64,000 nt of DNA from Ralstonia pickettii DTP0602. GTDB taxonomy: Bacteria; Pseudomonadota; Gammaproteobacteria; Burkholderiales; Burkholderiaceae. The translations under genes and the position numbers were made by a program. The stretch spans positions 2,914,001 to 2,978,000 of the forward strand of contig CP006667.1 of NCBI GenBank assembly GCA_000471925.1. Reading direction: 5' to 3'. Positions 7,989 to 18,600 of the stretch are shown piece by piece; the first letter of the stretch is position 1, and each line of letters begins with the position of its first letter. The notes below the pieces were generated by a model. That model ran no database searches, was not told the DNA's origin, and saw only the letters and a program-made list of their open reading frames with translations.

Positions 7989-9452
7989 ATGAACGCCAGA
8001 ACCGACGCGCCCCAGCCGGCGCCCTCCTCTTCCGCACCGGGGGAGCCGCCCGCCACGGCCGAACTGCCCCTGCCCGCCCCGGCCTCCGCCGTGCCCGCCA
8101 CCGCACCGGTGGTCGCCAGCGCCGACGCCATCGACCGCAGCGGCCCCGACCACCAGCAGTTCGTCGACTGGCTGCGCATGGTGGCACCGTACATCCACGC
8201 CTTCCGCGGCAAGACGTTCGTGATCGCATTCGCGGGCGAACTGGTCAAGTCGGGCGTGCTCAATGCGCTGGTCAACGACGTCGCGCTGCTGCACGCGATG
8301 GGCATGCAGATCGTGCTGGTGCACGGCTCGCGCCCGCAGGTGGAGGAGCAACTGGCGCTGCGCCAGGTCGAGTCGCAATTCGTCGACGGCGTGCGCATCA
8401 CCGACAACGCCGCGCTCGAATGCGCCAAGGAAGCCGCCGGCGAACTGCGCCTGGACATCGAGGCCGCCTTCAGCCAGGGCCTGCCCAATACGCCGATGGC
8501 CGGCGCCCAGCTCTCGGTGATTTCCGGCAACTTCGTCACCGCGCGCCCGGTCGGCATCGTCAACGGCACCGACTACCAGCACACCGGCCTGGTGCGCAAG
8601 ATCGACGCCGAGTCGGTGCGCATGTCGCTGTCGCACGGCAAGGTGGTGCTGCTGTCGCCGCTGGGCTTCTCGCCCACCGGCCAGGCCTTCAACCTGTCGA
8701 TGGAAGACGTGGCCAGCGCCACCGCCACGGCGATGAAGGCCGACAAGCTGATTTTTATCACCGAGGTGCCGGGCGTGCCCGACCCGGTCGGCAAGCTGAT
8801 GCAGGAAATGTCGCTGCGCACCGCGGTCGAGCGCCTGCAGAACAACCACCTGCCGCCGGATGTGGCCAACTACCTGCAGCACCTGGTCAAGGCGCTCAAG
8901 GGCGGCGTGCCGCGCGCGCACCTGATCCCCTACTCGCTCGACGGCTCGGTGCTGCTGGAGCTGTTCCTGCATGACGGTGTCGGCACCATGCTGTCCGACA
9001 CCGACCTGGAAAGCCTGCGCGAAGCCACGCTCGACGACGTCGGCGGCATCGTGCAGCTGATCGAGCCGCTGGAGCAGGACGGCACGCTGGTGCCGCGCGG
9101 ACGCCACCTGATCGAGCGCGATATCGGCAACTTCTCGGTGATCGAGCACGACGGCGTGCTGTTCGGCTGCGCCGCGCTGTACGACTACCCGCGCGAGAAC
9201 ATGGGCGAGATGGCCTGCCTGACCGTATCGCAGGAAGCCCAGGGCACCGGCGATGGCGAGCGCCTGCTCAAGCGCATCGAGCGCCGCGCCCGCGCGCTCG
9301 GCCTGGAAAAGCTGTTCGTGCTCACCACCCGCACCGAGCACTGGTTCCTCAAGCGCGGCTTCGTGCACGCCAACGTCGACGACCTGCCCGAGGACAAGCG
9401 CAAGCTCTACAACTGGCAGCGCAAGTCGATGGTGCTGATGAAAAAGCTGTAA
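7989..9452 (+). CDS. argA: amino-acid N-acetyltransferase (N-acetylglutamate synthase)
   Basis: From the ATG at 7989 the product is 487 aa. After a Pro/Ala-rich N-terminus of about 60 residues comes an amino-acid-kinase fold (about 65-320, with VLVHGSRPQVEEQL and SPLGFSPTGQ), which in this family binds the arginine feedback inhibitor, then a GNAT acetyltransferase domain (about 340-480, with QGTGDGERLL and WFLKRGF). It makes N-acetylglutamate from glutamate and acetyl-CoA, the first step of arginine synthesis. The reading frame is open upstream to 7842, but that part lies inside hrpA on the other strand. The ATG at 8178 (MVAPYIHAF) is an alternative, because the 7989 start has almost no room for a leader. 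Confidence 0.9.
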   Translation: MNARTDAPQPAPSSSAPGEPPATAELPLPAPASAVPATAPVVASADAIDRSGPDHQQFVDWLRMVAPYIHAFRGKTFVIAFAGELVKSGVLNALVNDVALLHAMGMQIVLVHGSRPQVEEQLALRQVESQFVDGVRITDNAALECAKEAAGELRLDIEAAFSQGLPNTPMAGAQLSVISGNFVTARPVGIVNGTDYQHTGLVRKIDAESVRMSLSHGKVVLLSPLGFSPTGQAFNLSMEDVASATATAMKADKLIFITEVPGVPDPVGKLMQEMSLRTAVERLQNNHLPPDVANYLQHLVKALKGGVPRAHLIPYSLDGSVLLELFLHDGVGTMLSDTDLESLREATLDDVGGIVQLIEPLEQDGTLVPRGRHLIERDIGNFSVIEHDGVLFGCAALYDYPRENMGEMACLTVSQEAQGTGDGERLLKRIERRARALGLEKLFVLTTRTEHWFLKRGFVHANVDDLPEDKRKLYNWQRKSMVLMKKL

Positions 9453-9553
9453 CGCCGTAGGGGCAATCGCCGCCGCGCCGCGCCCGGCCGCCCCGCTTGG
9501 CTACAATAGCGCCAGCGCCTCAGCAAAGTCTAACGAACGTACAAGGAGTCCCC

Positions 9554-9826
9554 ATGGCCCGCACGGTCCATTGCATCAAGCTGAACAAGGAAGCCGAAGG
9601 CCTCGACTTCCCGCCGCTGCCCGGCGAACTGGGCAAGAAGATCTGGCAAAGCGTGTCGAAGGAAGCCTGGGCCGGCTGGCTCAAGCACCAGACCATGCTG
9701 ATCAACGAGAACCGCCTGAACATGGCCGACGCCCGCGCGCGCCAGTACCTGCTCAAGCAGACCGAGAAGTACTTCTTCGGCGAAGGTGCCGACCAGGCGC
9801 AGGGCTACGTGCCGCCACAGTCCTGA
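9554..9826 (+). CDS. probable Fe(2+)-trafficking protein (YggX family)
   Basis: The 90-aa protein starts with [19 protein letters not shown] and is close to the family length of about 90. The single Cys near the N-terminus (C7) and the [15 protein letters not shown] helix are family hallmarks. Members protect Fe-S clusters from oxidative damage and are proposed to carry labile iron in the cytoplasm. The start is set by AAGGAGT about 6 bp upstream of the ATG at 9554. A TACAAT at 9502-9507 could be its -10, but no good -35 is seen. The stop is followed by a strong hairpin terminator. Confidence 0.92.
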   Translation: MARTVHCIKLNKEAEGLDFPPLPGELGKKIWQSVSKEAWAGWLKHQTMLINENRLNMADARARQYLLKQTEKYFFGEGADQAQGYVPPQS

Positions 9827-9846
9827 ACTGGACCGCCGGCAATGAC

Positions 9847-9873
9847 AAAGGGGTGCCTCAGGCACCCCTTTTT
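9847..9873. terminator. bidirectional rho-independent terminator
   Basis: AAAGGGGTGCC, loop TCA and GGCACCCCTTT form an 11-bp stem followed by TT on the plus strand, with A/T tracts on both sides. It lies between the convergent YggX-family gene and rpiA and can serve both. Confidence 0.85.
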
Positions 9874-9895
9874 GCTGTGTAGCGGACGACTGCGT

Positions 9896-10582
9896 TCAGT
9901 AGTTGGTACGCTGCACGCCGTCGCCGGTACCCAGCAGCAGCACATCCGCGCCTCGCAGCGCGAACAGGCCCACCGTGACCACGCCCGGCACCTGGTTGAT
10001 GGCCGACTCCAGGCCACGCGGGTCGTCGATCTTCAGCCCGGCCACATCCAGGATCACATTGCCGTTGTCGGTCTTGTAGATGCCACCTTCCTTGGTCATG
10101 CGCAGGCGCGGCTGGCCGCCCAGGGCCTGCAGCTTGCGCGCGACCGCGGCACGTGCCATCGGAATCACCTCGACCGGCAGCGGGAACGTGCCCATGGTCT
10201 GGACCAGCTTGCTGCCGTCGGCGATGCAGACGAAGCGCTTTGCCACCGAGGCCACGATCTTTTCGCGCGTGAGCGCGCCACCGCCGCCCTTGATCATGGC
10301 GCCGCTGGCGTCGATCTCGTCGGCGCCGTCGACGTACACGGGAATCTCATCCACTTCATTCAGGTCAAGCACCTTGAAGCCGTGCTGCTGCAGGCGGCGC
10401 GTGGAAGCCTCGGAGCTCGACACCGCACCCGCGAAACGCTCCTTGAACGCCGCCACGGCGTCAATGAAGAGGTTCGCGGTGGAGCCGGTGCCCACGCCGA
10501 GCACGGCGCCTTCGGGAACTTCCTGCTTCACGTAGTCGGCGGCGGCTTGCGCCACCAGCGCCTTGAGTTCATCCTGAGTCAT
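9896..10582 (-). CDS. rpiA: ribose-5-phosphate isomerase A
   Basis: At 228 aa this is the usual length for Rpi[14 protein letters not shown] (about 24-36) is the phosphate-binding loop, DGADEID (about 84-90) carries catalytic Asp residues, and [12 protein letters not shown] (about 97-108) holds the active-site Lys and Glu. The enzyme interconverts ribose-5-phosphate and ribulose-5-phosphate in the pentose phosphate pathway. It diverges from tal, another pentose phosphate gene, across a 149-bp region, so the pair may share control elements. Confidence 0.96.
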   Translation of the reverse strand: MTQDELKALVAQAAADYVKQEVPEGAVLGVGTGSTANLFIDAVAAFKERFAGAVSSSEASTRRLQQHGFKVLDLNEVDEIPVYVDGADEIDASGAMIKGGGGALTREKIVASVAKRFVCIADGSKLVQTMGTFPLPVEVIPMARAAVARKLQALGGQPRLRMTKEGGIYKTDNGNVILDVAGLKIDDPRGLESAINQVPGVVTVGLFALRGADVLLLGTGDGVQRTNY

Positions 10583-10731
10583 GACAACAGCCAGATTGCG
10601 TTGGGGGGAAAACGCACAGTGTAGCGGATTGCGGCGGCATGGCTCGCGGGCGACGGTACAATGGACCAGACCCGGGCAGCCTGTACGCCCCTCGGATGCC
10701 CGCAGACAATTCAGCCCACGACATAGCGACC

Positions 10732-11688
10732 ATGAACCAGCTCGAACAACTCAAGCAGTTCACCACGGTGGTGGCCGATACCGGCGACTTCCAGCTGATG
10801 AAGCAATGCACCCCGAAGGACGCGACCACCAATCCGTCGCTGATCCTGAAGGCGGTGCAGAAACCCGAATACCGGCACCTGCTGGAGCAGGCCGTGCGGG
10901 ACCACCACGGCAACGGCGGCGTGGATGCGGTGATGGACGAAGTGCTGATCGCCTTCGGCTGCGAGATCCTGGCGATCGTGCCCGGACGCGTGTCGACCGA
11001 GGTCGATGCGCGCCTGTCGTTCAATACCGAAGCCACCGTGGCCAAGGCGCGCCACCTGATCCAGCTCTACGAGCAGCGCGGCATCGCGCGCGAGCGCGTG
11101 CTGATCAAGATCGCCTCCACCTGGGAAGGCATCCGCGCGGCCGAGATCCTGCAGCGCGACGGCATCCGCTGCAATATGACGCTGCTGTTCTCGCTGGTGC
11201 AGGCGGTGGCCTGCGCCGAGGCCGGCGCGCAGCTGATCTCGCCCTTCGTCGGCCGCATCTTCGACTGGTACAAGAAGCAGGCCGGCGAGCAGTGGGACCC
11301 GGTCGCCAACGGCGGCGACAACGACCCGGGCGTGCGCTCGGTGCGCCAGATCTACGACTACTACAAGAAGTTCGGGTACCCGACCGAGGTGATGGGCGCA
11401 AGCTTCCGCAGCACCGCGCAGATCCTGTCGCTGGCCGGCTGCGACCTGCTGACCATCAGCCCGGAGCTGCTCGAGCAACTGGCCGCCGGCCAGGGCCCGG
11501 TCGAGCACAAGCTGTCGGTGGACCAGGCGCAGGCCGCCAATATCGCCCGCATTGCGGCCGACGAGCCGTCCTTCCGCTGGCAGCTCAATGAAGATGCGAT
11601 GGCCACCGAGAAGCTGGCCGAAGGCATCCGCCTGTTCGCGGCGGATGCGGTCAAGCTGGAAAAGCTGATCGGGGAGATCGCTAAGTAA
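10732..11688 (+). CDS. tal: transaldolase
   Basis: The 318-aa product from the ATG at 10732 ([16 protein letters not shown]) matches TalA/B-type enzymes. KDATTNPSL (near 30) and [11 protein letters not shown] (near 130), whose Lys forms the Schiff base, are present, as are [11 protein letters not shown] and [12 protein letters not shown]. It transfers a dihydroxyacetone unit between sedoheptulose-7-phosphate and glyceraldehyde-3-phosphate. The frame is open upstream to 10639, but the first 31 codons look non-coding and homology begins at 10732. A TACAAT at 10657-10662 is a possible -10; no convincing -35 is seen. Confidence 0.95.
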   Translation: MNQLEQLKQFTTVVADTGDFQLMKQCTPKDATTNPSLILKAVQKPEYRHLLEQAVRDHHGNGGVDAVMDEVLIAFGCEILAIVPGRVSTEVDARLSFNTEATVAKARHLIQLYEQRGIARERVLIKIASTWEGIRAAEILQRDGIRCNMTLLFSLVQAVACAEAGAQLISPFVGRIFDWYKKQAGEQWDPVANGGDNDPGVRSVRQIYDYYKKFGYPTEVMGASFRSTAQILSLAGCDLLTISPELLEQLAAGQGPVEHKLSVDQAQAANIARIAADEPSFRWQLNEDAMATEKLAEGIRLFAADAVKLEKLIGEIAK

Positions 11689-11693
11689 GGGAA

Positions 11694-11715
11694 GTCCGGG
11701 CGCCCCCGCCCGGAC
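11694..11715. terminator. GC hairpin between convergent tal and the Sir2 gene
   Basis: GTCCGGGCG, loop CCCC and CGCCCGGAC form a perfect 9-bp stem in the 33-bp gap between two convergent genes. There is no T tract, so it may end transcription weakly or act as a 3'-end stabiliser. Confidence 0.55.
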
Positions 11716-11721
11716 CCAGGC

Positions 11722-12489
11722 TCAGCCGGCCGAGGGTGCCGGTTGCGACCACAGCAGAGGCAGGCATTCCCCTGCCGCTGCCGTCAGCAAGAGATCCGCG
11801 GTCTGGTCCAGCGCCGACGGCTGTGGATTCACCACGATCACCGGCGCGCCATGCTCGCTGGCCACACCCGGCAAACCCGCCGCCGGATACACCAGCCCCG
11901 AGGTGCCGACCACCAGGCACAGGTCGCAGGTCTGCGCCGCGTGCTCGGCGCGGTAGCGGGCCACGCGCGGCAGGTCTTCCCCAAACCACACCACACCCGG
12001 GCGCATCAGTGCGCCGCAGAGGTCGCAGCGCGGCGGCATGCCCGGCAGCGCGGTGGCCTCGTTGCAGCGCCCGCATCCGTCCAGCCACTTGTTGGCGAAC
12101 AGGTTGCCGTGCAGCTCGATCACGTGTTCGCTGCCGGCGCGCTGGTGCAGGCCGTCAACGTTCTGGGTCACCAGCGTGACCCGCTTCTGCGCGGCCAGCG
12201 CCACCAGCGCGTGGTGCGCCGGATTGGGCTGCACGGCCGCGACCAGGTCGCGCCGGTGCAGGTACCACTCCCACACCAGTGCAGGCTGGCGGCGGTAGGC
12301 GCCTTCGCTCGCGAGCTCTTCCGGGTCGAACTGCTCCCACAGGCCGGTCATGGCATCGCGGAAGGTCGGCACGCCGGACTCGGCCGAAATGCCGGCGCCG
12401 GTCAGCACGAAGATATTGTTCGCGCCGGCGATCAGCCGGCGCGCTTCCTCAAGTCCCGGCTGAGCGGAGATATGGGAATCGCCTGCCAT
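11722..12489 (-). CDS. cobB: Sir2 family NAD-dependent protein deacylase
   Basis: This 255-aa sirtuin has the NAD-binding GAGISAESGVPTFRD (about 31-45), TQNVDGLH (near 109), the catalytic His in ELHG (near 125), and a zinc site of two Cys pairs, CGRC and CDLC. The YLHR sequence in WEWYLHRRD matches the YxxR motif that reads acidic acyl groups in SIRT5-like and CobB-type enzymes, so desuccinylase as well as deacetylase activity is plausible. It converges with tal and its start is 4 bp from the stop of rlmB, so it may be co-transcribed with rlmB. Confidence 0.88.
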   Translation of the reverse strand: MAGDSHISAQPGLEEARRLIAGANNIFVLTGAGISAESGVPTFRDAMTGLWEQFDPEELASEGAYRRQPALVWEWYLHRRDLVAAVQPNPAHHALVALAAQKRVTLVTQNVDGLHQRAGSEHVIELHGNLFANKWLDGCGRCNEATALPGMPPRCDLCGALMRPGVVWFGEDLPRVARYRAEHAAQTCDLCLVVGTSGLVYPAAGLPGVASEHGAPVIVVNPQPSALDQTADLLLTAAAGECLPLLWSQPAPSAG

Positions 12490-12493
12490 GCGT

Positions 12494-13237
12494 TCAGCGC
12501 GGCAGCCGCCGCTGGCGCACCGCCTCGTACAGGCACACGCCGCTGGCCACCGAGACGTTCAGGCTTTCCACGCCACCCGCCATCGGGATGCCGACCAGCT
12601 CGTCGCACGTCTCGCGCGTCAGGCGGCGCATGCCCTCGCCTTCTGCGCCCATCACGATCGCGGTCGGGCCCTTGAAGTCGATGTCGTACAGCGATTTCTC
12701 GGTGCCGTCGGCGGTACCGATCACCCAGATGCCGCGCTCCTGCAGTTCGCGCAGCGTGCGCGCCAGGTTGGTCACGGTGATATAGGGCACGGTCTCGGCC
12801 GCGCCGCTGGCGACCTTGGCCACGGTGGCATTGAGGCCGACGCTGCGGTCCTTGGGTGCGATCACGGCGTGCGCGCCGGCGCCATCGGCCACGCGCAGGC
12901 AGGCGCCCAGGTTGTGCGGATCGGTGACGCCGTCTAGCACCAGCAGCAGCGGCGTGCCCTCGATGCCGTCGAGCAGTTCATCCAGGTTCAGCGCCAGCGC
13001 CACGTCTTCGGCGCGCGCCACCACGCCCTGGTGGCGGTCGGTGCCGGCCATGCCGCGCAGGCGCTCGGCATCGACGGGATGCAGGCGCACGCCCAGGCTC
13101 TCGGCCAGGCGGACGAAGTCCTGCATGCGCCGGTCGCGGCGGGCGGATTCGATATAGACGTCGGTCACGCCTTTTGCGTCTTGGCGCAGGCGTGCGGTCA
13201 CGGCGTGAAAGCCGATCAGGAGTTTGTTTTTGGCCAT
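12494..13237 (-). CDS. rlmB: 23S rRNA (guanosine(2251)-2'-O)-methyltransferase RlmB
   Basis: Starting at the ATG at 13237 ([13 protein letters not shown]) the product is 247 aa, typical of TrmH/SpoU-class RlmB. The N-terminal substrate-binding domain is followed by the knotted methyltransferase motifs [22 protein letters not shown] and [15 protein letters not shown]. It 2'-O-methylates G2251 in the ribosomal P-loop of 23S rRNA. The frame is open upstream to 13303, but that part has no family similarity. It lies 83 bp downstream of rnr on the same strand, as in many proteobacteria (rnr-rlmB). Confidence 0.95.
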   Translation of the reverse strand: MAKNKLLIGFHAVTARLRQDAKGVTDVYIESARRDRRMQDFVRLAESLGVRLHPVDAERLRGMAGTDRHQGVVARAEDVALALNLDELLDGIEGTPLLLVLDGVTDPHNLGACLRVADGAGAHAVIAPKDRSVGLNATVAKVASGAAETVPYITVTNLARTLRELQERGIWVIGTADGTEKSLYDIDFKGPTAIVMGAEGEGMRRLTRETCDELVGIPMAGGVESLNVSVASGVCLYEAVRQRRLPR

Positions 13238-13320
13238 GGGCGCGATTGTACTCGCCCCGGCCCGCACCGCCGCGCAAGGTGCGGCTGTGGGGGCGGCGGC
13301 CATTGCGGCCGCCGCAGGCT

Positions 13321-15948
13321 TCAGCGCTTGCGCGGGGTGCGCGAGGTCTTGGCGGCCGACTTGCCCGCCGGCTTGGCCGATCGCGACTTAGAGGCCGGCT
13401 TGCGCGGTTTTTCCAGGTGCGAGGGCTTGGGCTTGGCGGCGCGCTTGGCCGGCTTGCCGCCGGTCTTGACGTGCGGCTTGAGCGGTGTGATCACGGCCTC
13501 GAACACCGGCTGCTCTTCGATCACGCGGTCCAGCGTCTCGTCGAACGATTCCTCCGGCTTGGACGAACCGCCCAGCAGTGCCGCCAGCTGGCGGCCCTTC
13601 TTGCGCGCCGGCACCGCATGGGCGGCCGGTACGCGCGGCTGAGTTTCAGTGCCCGGAACGCGGGCACGCAGGGTTTTCGCCGAGGGCTCCTGCACCAGGC
13701 GGAAATCGATCTTGCGTGCATCCAGGTCCACACGCGACACCTGCACGCGCACGCGGTCGGTCAGGCGGTAGCGGATGCCGGTGCGTTCGCCGCGCAGTTC
13801 GTTGCGGGCCTCGTCGTACTGGAAGTAATCGCTGCCCAGTTCGGTGACGTGGACCAGGCCTTCGACATACAGCTCGTCGAGCTGCACGAAGATGCCGAAC
13901 GAGGTCACGGCGCTGATCGTGCCGGCGAAGTCACTGCCGAGCTTGTCGCGCATGAAGTAGCACTTGAGCCAGGCCTCGACATCGCGTGAGGCCTCGTCGG
14001 CACGGCGCTCGTTGGCCGAGCAGTGCAGGCCGAGCTCGTCCCAGATCGCCTCATTGCGCTTGGCGCGCGCCGCCGTCAATTCGGCCTTCTGCTCGGCGTC
14101 CTTGGCCTGCAGCTTGCGCGCCTTGGGCGAGATCGCCGTATTCAGTTCGGTGCCGTGGGCAAAGGCCGGCTGGTACTTGGTATGCGCCAGCACTGCCTTG
14201 ATCGCGCGGTGCACCAGCAGGTCCGGATAGCGGCGGATCGGGCTGGTGAAGTGCGCATAGGCTTCATACGACAGGCCGAAGTGGCCGATATTGTCCGGGC
14301 TGTAGACCGCCTGCTGCATCGAGCGCAGCAGCATGGTCTGCAGCATCGGCGCGTCGGGGCGGGACTTGATCTTGTCCATCACCTCGGCGTAGTCCGAGGC
14401 CTGCGGCTTGTCGCCGCCGCCGAGCGACAGGCCGGCGGTGCGCAGGAACTCGCGCAGGTTCTTCAGCTTTTCTTCGCTGGGGCCGGCGTGGATCCGGTAC
14501 AGCGCCGGGTGCTTGAAGCGTTCGAGGAAGTCGGCCGCGCACACGTTGGCGGTCAGCATGCATTCCTCGATCAGCCGGTGCGCGTCGTTGCGCGTGCGCG
14601 GCAGGATCTGCTCGATCTTGCCCTGCGCGTTGCAAACGATATAGGTCTCGGTGGTATCGAAGTCGATCGCGCCGCGCGCGCGCCGCGCCTTGAGCAGTAC
14701 CTGGAACAGCTCGTACAGGTTCTGCAGGTGCGGTACCAGTTCGCTGCGCTTGTGCGCCTCGGGGCCCTTGGTGTTGGACAAGACCGACCAGACCTCGTTG
14801 TAGGTCAGGCGTGCAGTCGAGTGCATCACGGCCGGATAGAACTGATAGCCCTTGATTTCGCCCTTGGCGGTGATCACCGTATCGCACACCATGCACAGCC
14901 GGTCCACGGCGGGGTTGAGCGAGCACAGGCCATTGGACAGCTTCTCCGGCAGCATCGGTATCACCCGCCGCGGGAAGTAGACCGAGGTGGCACGATCCAG
15001 CGCATCGGCATCCAGCGGCGTCCCAGGGCGCACGTAGTGCGACACGTCGGCGATCGCCACGATCAGGCGCCAGCCCTTGGCGCGGCCTATCCTGACCGGC
15101 TCGCAGTAGACCGCGTCGTCGAAGTCGCGCGCGTCTTCGCCGTCGATGGTCACCAGCGGGATATCGCGCAGGTCGATGCGGTGGTCCAGGTCGGCCTGGC
15201 GCACCTCGTCGGGCAGCGCGGCGGCTTCCTGGGCGGCTGCGGGCGAGAACGCATGCGGCACGCCGTACTTGCGCACTGCGATCTCGATCTCCATGCCGGG
15301 ATCGTCGATGTCGCCCAGCACTTCCACCACGCGGCCCACCGGCTGCACGTAGCGGTCGGGGTACTCGATCAGCTCGACGCTGACCACCTGCCCCACGCGC
15401 GCCTTGCCCTGGGCCTTGGGCGGGATCAGGATGTCCTGGCTGATGCGCTTGTCCTCGGGCGCCACCACCAGCACGCCGCCCTCGCTGAGCAGGCGGCCGA
15501 TGACGAAGCGGTTGGCGCGCTCGATGATCTCGACGATCTGCCCTTCGGGCCGGCCGCGGCGGTCGTAGCCCACCACGCGCACCTGCGCGCGGTCGTTGTG
15601 CATGGCCTTCTGCAGTTCGCGTTCGGGCAGGAAGATATCGTCCTCGCCGTCGTCGCGGATCAGGAAGCCGAAGCCGTCGCGGTGGCCTTGCACCCGGCCG
15701 GTGACGAAGTTCGGCTGGTGGGCCAGCTCATAGCGGCCCTTGCGGTTCAGTTCGATCTGGCCGTCGCGTTCCATCGCCGCCAGGCGCTTCTGGAAGCCGT
15801 CATGCTCCTTGCGCGTGACTGCCAGGGACTTGGCGATATCGCCGGCCGACAGAGGGGATCCCGAGGTTCTCAGCACGCCCAGGATTTCTTCCCGGCTGGG
15901 GATCGGATAGCTGTTCTGATTCAATTTTTTCTGGAAACTATTTGACAA
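13321..15948 (-). CDS. rnr: ribonuclease R
   Basis: This is an 875-aa exoribonuclease if it begins at the TTG at 15948 ([11 protein letters not shown]); the TTG at 15924 is an alternative. No ATG exists near the N-terminal homology. A GGGAG about 10 bases upstream supports 15948. Domains in order are a winged helix (about 15-90), cold-shock OB folds, the RNB catalytic core with [15 protein letters not shown] (about 285-300, metal-binding Asp cluster), an S1 domain (about 655-740) and a Lys/Arg/Pro-rich tail of about 60 residues. RNase R degrades structured RNA in the 3' to 5' direction. The start codon overlaps the -35 box of the oppositely oriented tRNA-Leu gene. Confidence 0.92.
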   Translation of the reverse strand: MSNSFQKKLNQNSYPIPSREEILGVLRTSGSPLSAGDIAKSLAVTRKEHDGFQKRLAAMERDGQIELNRKGRYELAHQPNFVTGRVQGHRDGFGFLIRDDGEDDIFLPERELQKAMHNDRAQVRVVGYDRRGRPEGQIVEIIERANRFVIGRLLSEGGVLVVAPEDKRISQDILIPPKAQGKARVGQVVSVELIEYPDRYVQPVGRVVEVLGDIDDPGMEIEIAVRKYGVPHAFSPAAAQEAAALPDEVRQADLDHRIDLRDIPLVTIDGEDARDFDDAVYCEPVRIGRAKGWRLIVAIADVSHYVRPGTPLDADALDRATSVYFPRRVIPMLPEKLSNGLCSLNPAVDRLCMVCDTVITAKGEIKGYQFYPAVMHSTARLTYNEVWSVLSNTKGPEAHKRSELVPHLQNLYELFQVLLKARRARGAIDFDTTETYIVCNAQGKIEQILPRTRNDAHRLIEECMLTANVCAADFLERFKHPALYRIHAGPSEEKLKNLREFLRTAGLSLGGGDKPQASDYAEVMDKIKSRPDAPMLQTMLLRSMQQAVYSPDNIGHFGLSYEAYAHFTSPIRRYPDLLVHRAIKAVLAHTKYQPAFAHGTELNTAISPKARKLQAKDAEQKAELTAARAKRNEAIWDELGLHCSANERRADEASRDVEAWLKCYFMRDKLGSDFAGTISAVTSFGIFVQLDELYVEGLVHVTELGSDYFQYDEARNELRGERTGIRYRLTDRVRVQVSRVDLDARKIDFRLVQEPSAKTLRARVPGTETQPRVPAAHAVPARKKGRQLAALLGGSSKPEESFDETLDRVIEEQPVFEAVITPLKPHVKTGGKPAKRAAKPKPSHLEKPRKPASKSRSAKPAGKSAAKTSRTPRKR

Positions 15949-15969
15949 AATTCTCGCGCTCCCTATAAT
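15942..15969 (+). promoter_or_regulatory. sigma70 promoter of tRNA-Leu
   Basis: A perfect TTGACA (15942-15947), a 16-bp spacer and a perfect TATAAT (15964-15969) lie 25 bp before the mature tRNA. The -35 box sits on top of the rnr start codon on the other strand. Confidence 0.88.
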
Positions 15970-15994
15970 GAGCGCTTCGGTTGTTTCGACACCT

Positions 15995-16081
15995 GCCCAG
16001 GTGGCGGAATTGGTAGACGCACTAGGTTCAGGTCCTAGCGGTGGCAACACTGTGGAGGTTCGAGTCCTCTCCTGGGCACCA
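15995..16081 (+). tRNA. tRNA-Leu (CAG), CCA encoded
   Basis: The gene folds as a class II tRNA: acceptor GCCCAGG pairs with CCTGGGC, the anticodon loop TTCAGGT carries CAG (16029-16031), a long variable arm follows (about 16040-16055), and GGTTCGAGTCC is the T-loop. Discriminator A and CCA are encoded (16078-16081). It reads CUG, a frequent Leu codon in GC-rich genomes. A consensus promoter and a terminator flank it, so it is a single-gene unit. Confidence 0.97.
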
Positions 16082-16090
16082 GATCACCGG

Positions 16091-16126
16091 AAAACCCGCA
16101 GCGCTTTCAAGCCCTGCGGGTTTTTT
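16091..16126 (+). terminator. rho-independent terminator of tRNA-Leu
   Basis: AAAACCCGCAG (16091-16101), a 12-base loop and CTGCGGGTTTT (16114-16124) followed by more T form an 11-bp stem 10 bp after the tRNA. Confidence 0.88.
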
Positions 16127-16336
16127 GTTTTTGACGCTTGGTTCGCGTACCAGATCCGGCAACTTGCACTCCTTGCTTGGCGGCACTGCGTGCCACGGTG
16201 TCATACCTGTGAGCGTAAGGGGTTTTTCCCGTCCGCGAAACCGCGCACCGTACCCCGCGCGGCAGCCGAACCACAACGGAACGGCAATGTCGAGGAGTGT
16301 AACAGCTTCAGTGGCGATTCCGGCATTCCGGCCAGG

Positions 16337-16365
16337 ATCTCGATGGCGGACTATGCCATCGAGAT
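16337..16365. repeat. perfect 11-bp inverted repeat
   Basis: ATCTCGATGGC (16337-16347), a 7-base loop GGACTAT and GCCATCGAGAT (16355-16365) form a perfect hairpin with no T tract on either side, so it is not a classical terminator. The left arm contains the ATG (16343) of a possible 26-aa ORF. Confidence 0.8.
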
Positions 16366-16423
16366 GCCCGACGAGATCGAGAAGCCGGCGCAATCGCACC
16401 AGCGTTTCACGGTCGGCTACTGA
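16343..16423 (+). CDS. possible 26-aa small ORF starting in a hairpin
   Basis: The ORF encodes a short acidic-then-polar peptide beginning MADYAIEMPDEIEKP. AGGA at 16334-16337 is 5 bases from the ATG, a usable ribosome binding site. The start codon lies within the left arm of the perfect inverted repeat, so folding would hide it. No promoter is recognised and the tRNA terminator lies upstream. It may be chance. Confidence 0.2.
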   Translation: MADYAIEMPDEIEKPAQSHQRFTVGY

Positions 16424-16482
16424 AGCCTTCCGGTGCCGTGCCCCGGGCAGAGCGCCACGGGCATGGCAAGTGGCGGCGTCGT

Positions 16483-17052
16483 TCAGTCGCGCGTGCCGTC
16501 GTCCAGCAGGCTGGCGCGCTTGCCGCGCTTGAGCCAGGCGGCCAGGTTGTGCGGGCGCAGCGTGTCGTACTCTTCGAACGGCTGGTGGATCCAGGGGTTC
16601 GACTCCAGGAAGGTCACGTGGTAGTCCGGCTCGACCTTAGAGCACGCCTTGTACCACAGCACCGCTGAGCGCACCTCGGTCACCGCCGGGTAGCGTTCCT
16701 TCAGGTGGCGACCCACGCGCTCGAGCGTGATGCCCGAATCCACCAGGTCGTCGACCAGCAGGATCTTGCCGGTCAGTTCGCCGCGGGTCATGGTGATGTA
16801 CTGTGCGATATCCAGGTCGCCCTGCTGCGTGCCGGCAGCCTCGCGGTAGCTACTGGTGGCCAGGATGGCCAGCGGCACGTCGAAGATGCGCGACATCTGA
16901 TCGCCCACGCGCAGCCCGCCGCGCGCCAGGCACAGGATCTTGTCGAACTTCCAGCCCGACTCATGCACGTTCAGCGACAGGCGTGCGATCAGGCGATGGT
17001 ATTCGTCCCAGGACACCCACAGGTTCTCGTCATCGTTCGTAGGCAGGTTCAT
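16483..17052 (-). CDS. purine-type phosphoribosyltransferase
   Basis: This 189-aa protein has the PRPP-binding motif LVDDLVDSGITL (99-110) with the two acidic residues of type I phosphoribosyltransferases, and an N-terminal CLARGGLRVGDQ (41-52). It resembles Gpt/hypoxanthine-type enzymes, which attach PRPP to a free purine base during salvage; the exact base is not readable from the sequence. It lies 122 bp downstream of purA on the same strand, consistent with a purine role. Confidence 0.85.
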   Translation of the reverse strand: MNLPTNDDENLWVSWDEYHRLIARLSLNVHESGWKFDKILCLARGGLRVGDQMSRIFDVPLAILATSSYREAAGTQQGDLDIAQYITMTRGELTGKILLVDDLVDSGITLERVGRHLKERYPAVTEVRSAVLWYKACSKVEPDYHVTFLESNPWIHQPFEEYDTLRPHNLAAWLKRGKRASLLDDGTRD

Positions 17053-17174
17053 GGCTTTATCTTTGTATCTTCGCAGTCGGTTGACCGATGTGGCTCGGCC
17101 CGCTTGCGCGGGCCGATTGTCTGTGGCAGTTCGCGGCGCTCATGGCGCCACGCCTTGCGTATTACGTTGCCAGG

Positions 17175-18533
<1,359 letters not shown>

Positions 18534-18600
18534 TTAAAAACGTATTCTACTCTTGTTGCCGGGCGATTCCCGATTTTTGGGCTGCCCTGACCCCAGTGCG

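Larger units (their letters stand above)
16127..16482. other. 356-bp region with no recognised gene
   Basis: This lies between the tRNA-Leu terminator and the 3' end of the phosphoribosyltransferase gene. It holds an 11-bp perfect inverted repeat (16337-16365) and a 26-codon ORF starting within it. A longer ORF on the minus strand (16028-16399) is antisense to the tRNA and is not accepted as a gene. No transposase remnant or att duplication of the tRNA 3' end is seen. Confidence 0.6.

Noticed and set aside
16028..16399. 123-codon minus-strand ORF containing GEDSNLH
   Set aside because: Its end is antisense to tRNA-Leu, a well-known source of false hypothetical proteins.
15995..16482. Possible integrated element at the tRNA-Leu 3' end
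   Set aside because: No integrase, no repeat of the tRNA end, and the next gene is a core purine gene.
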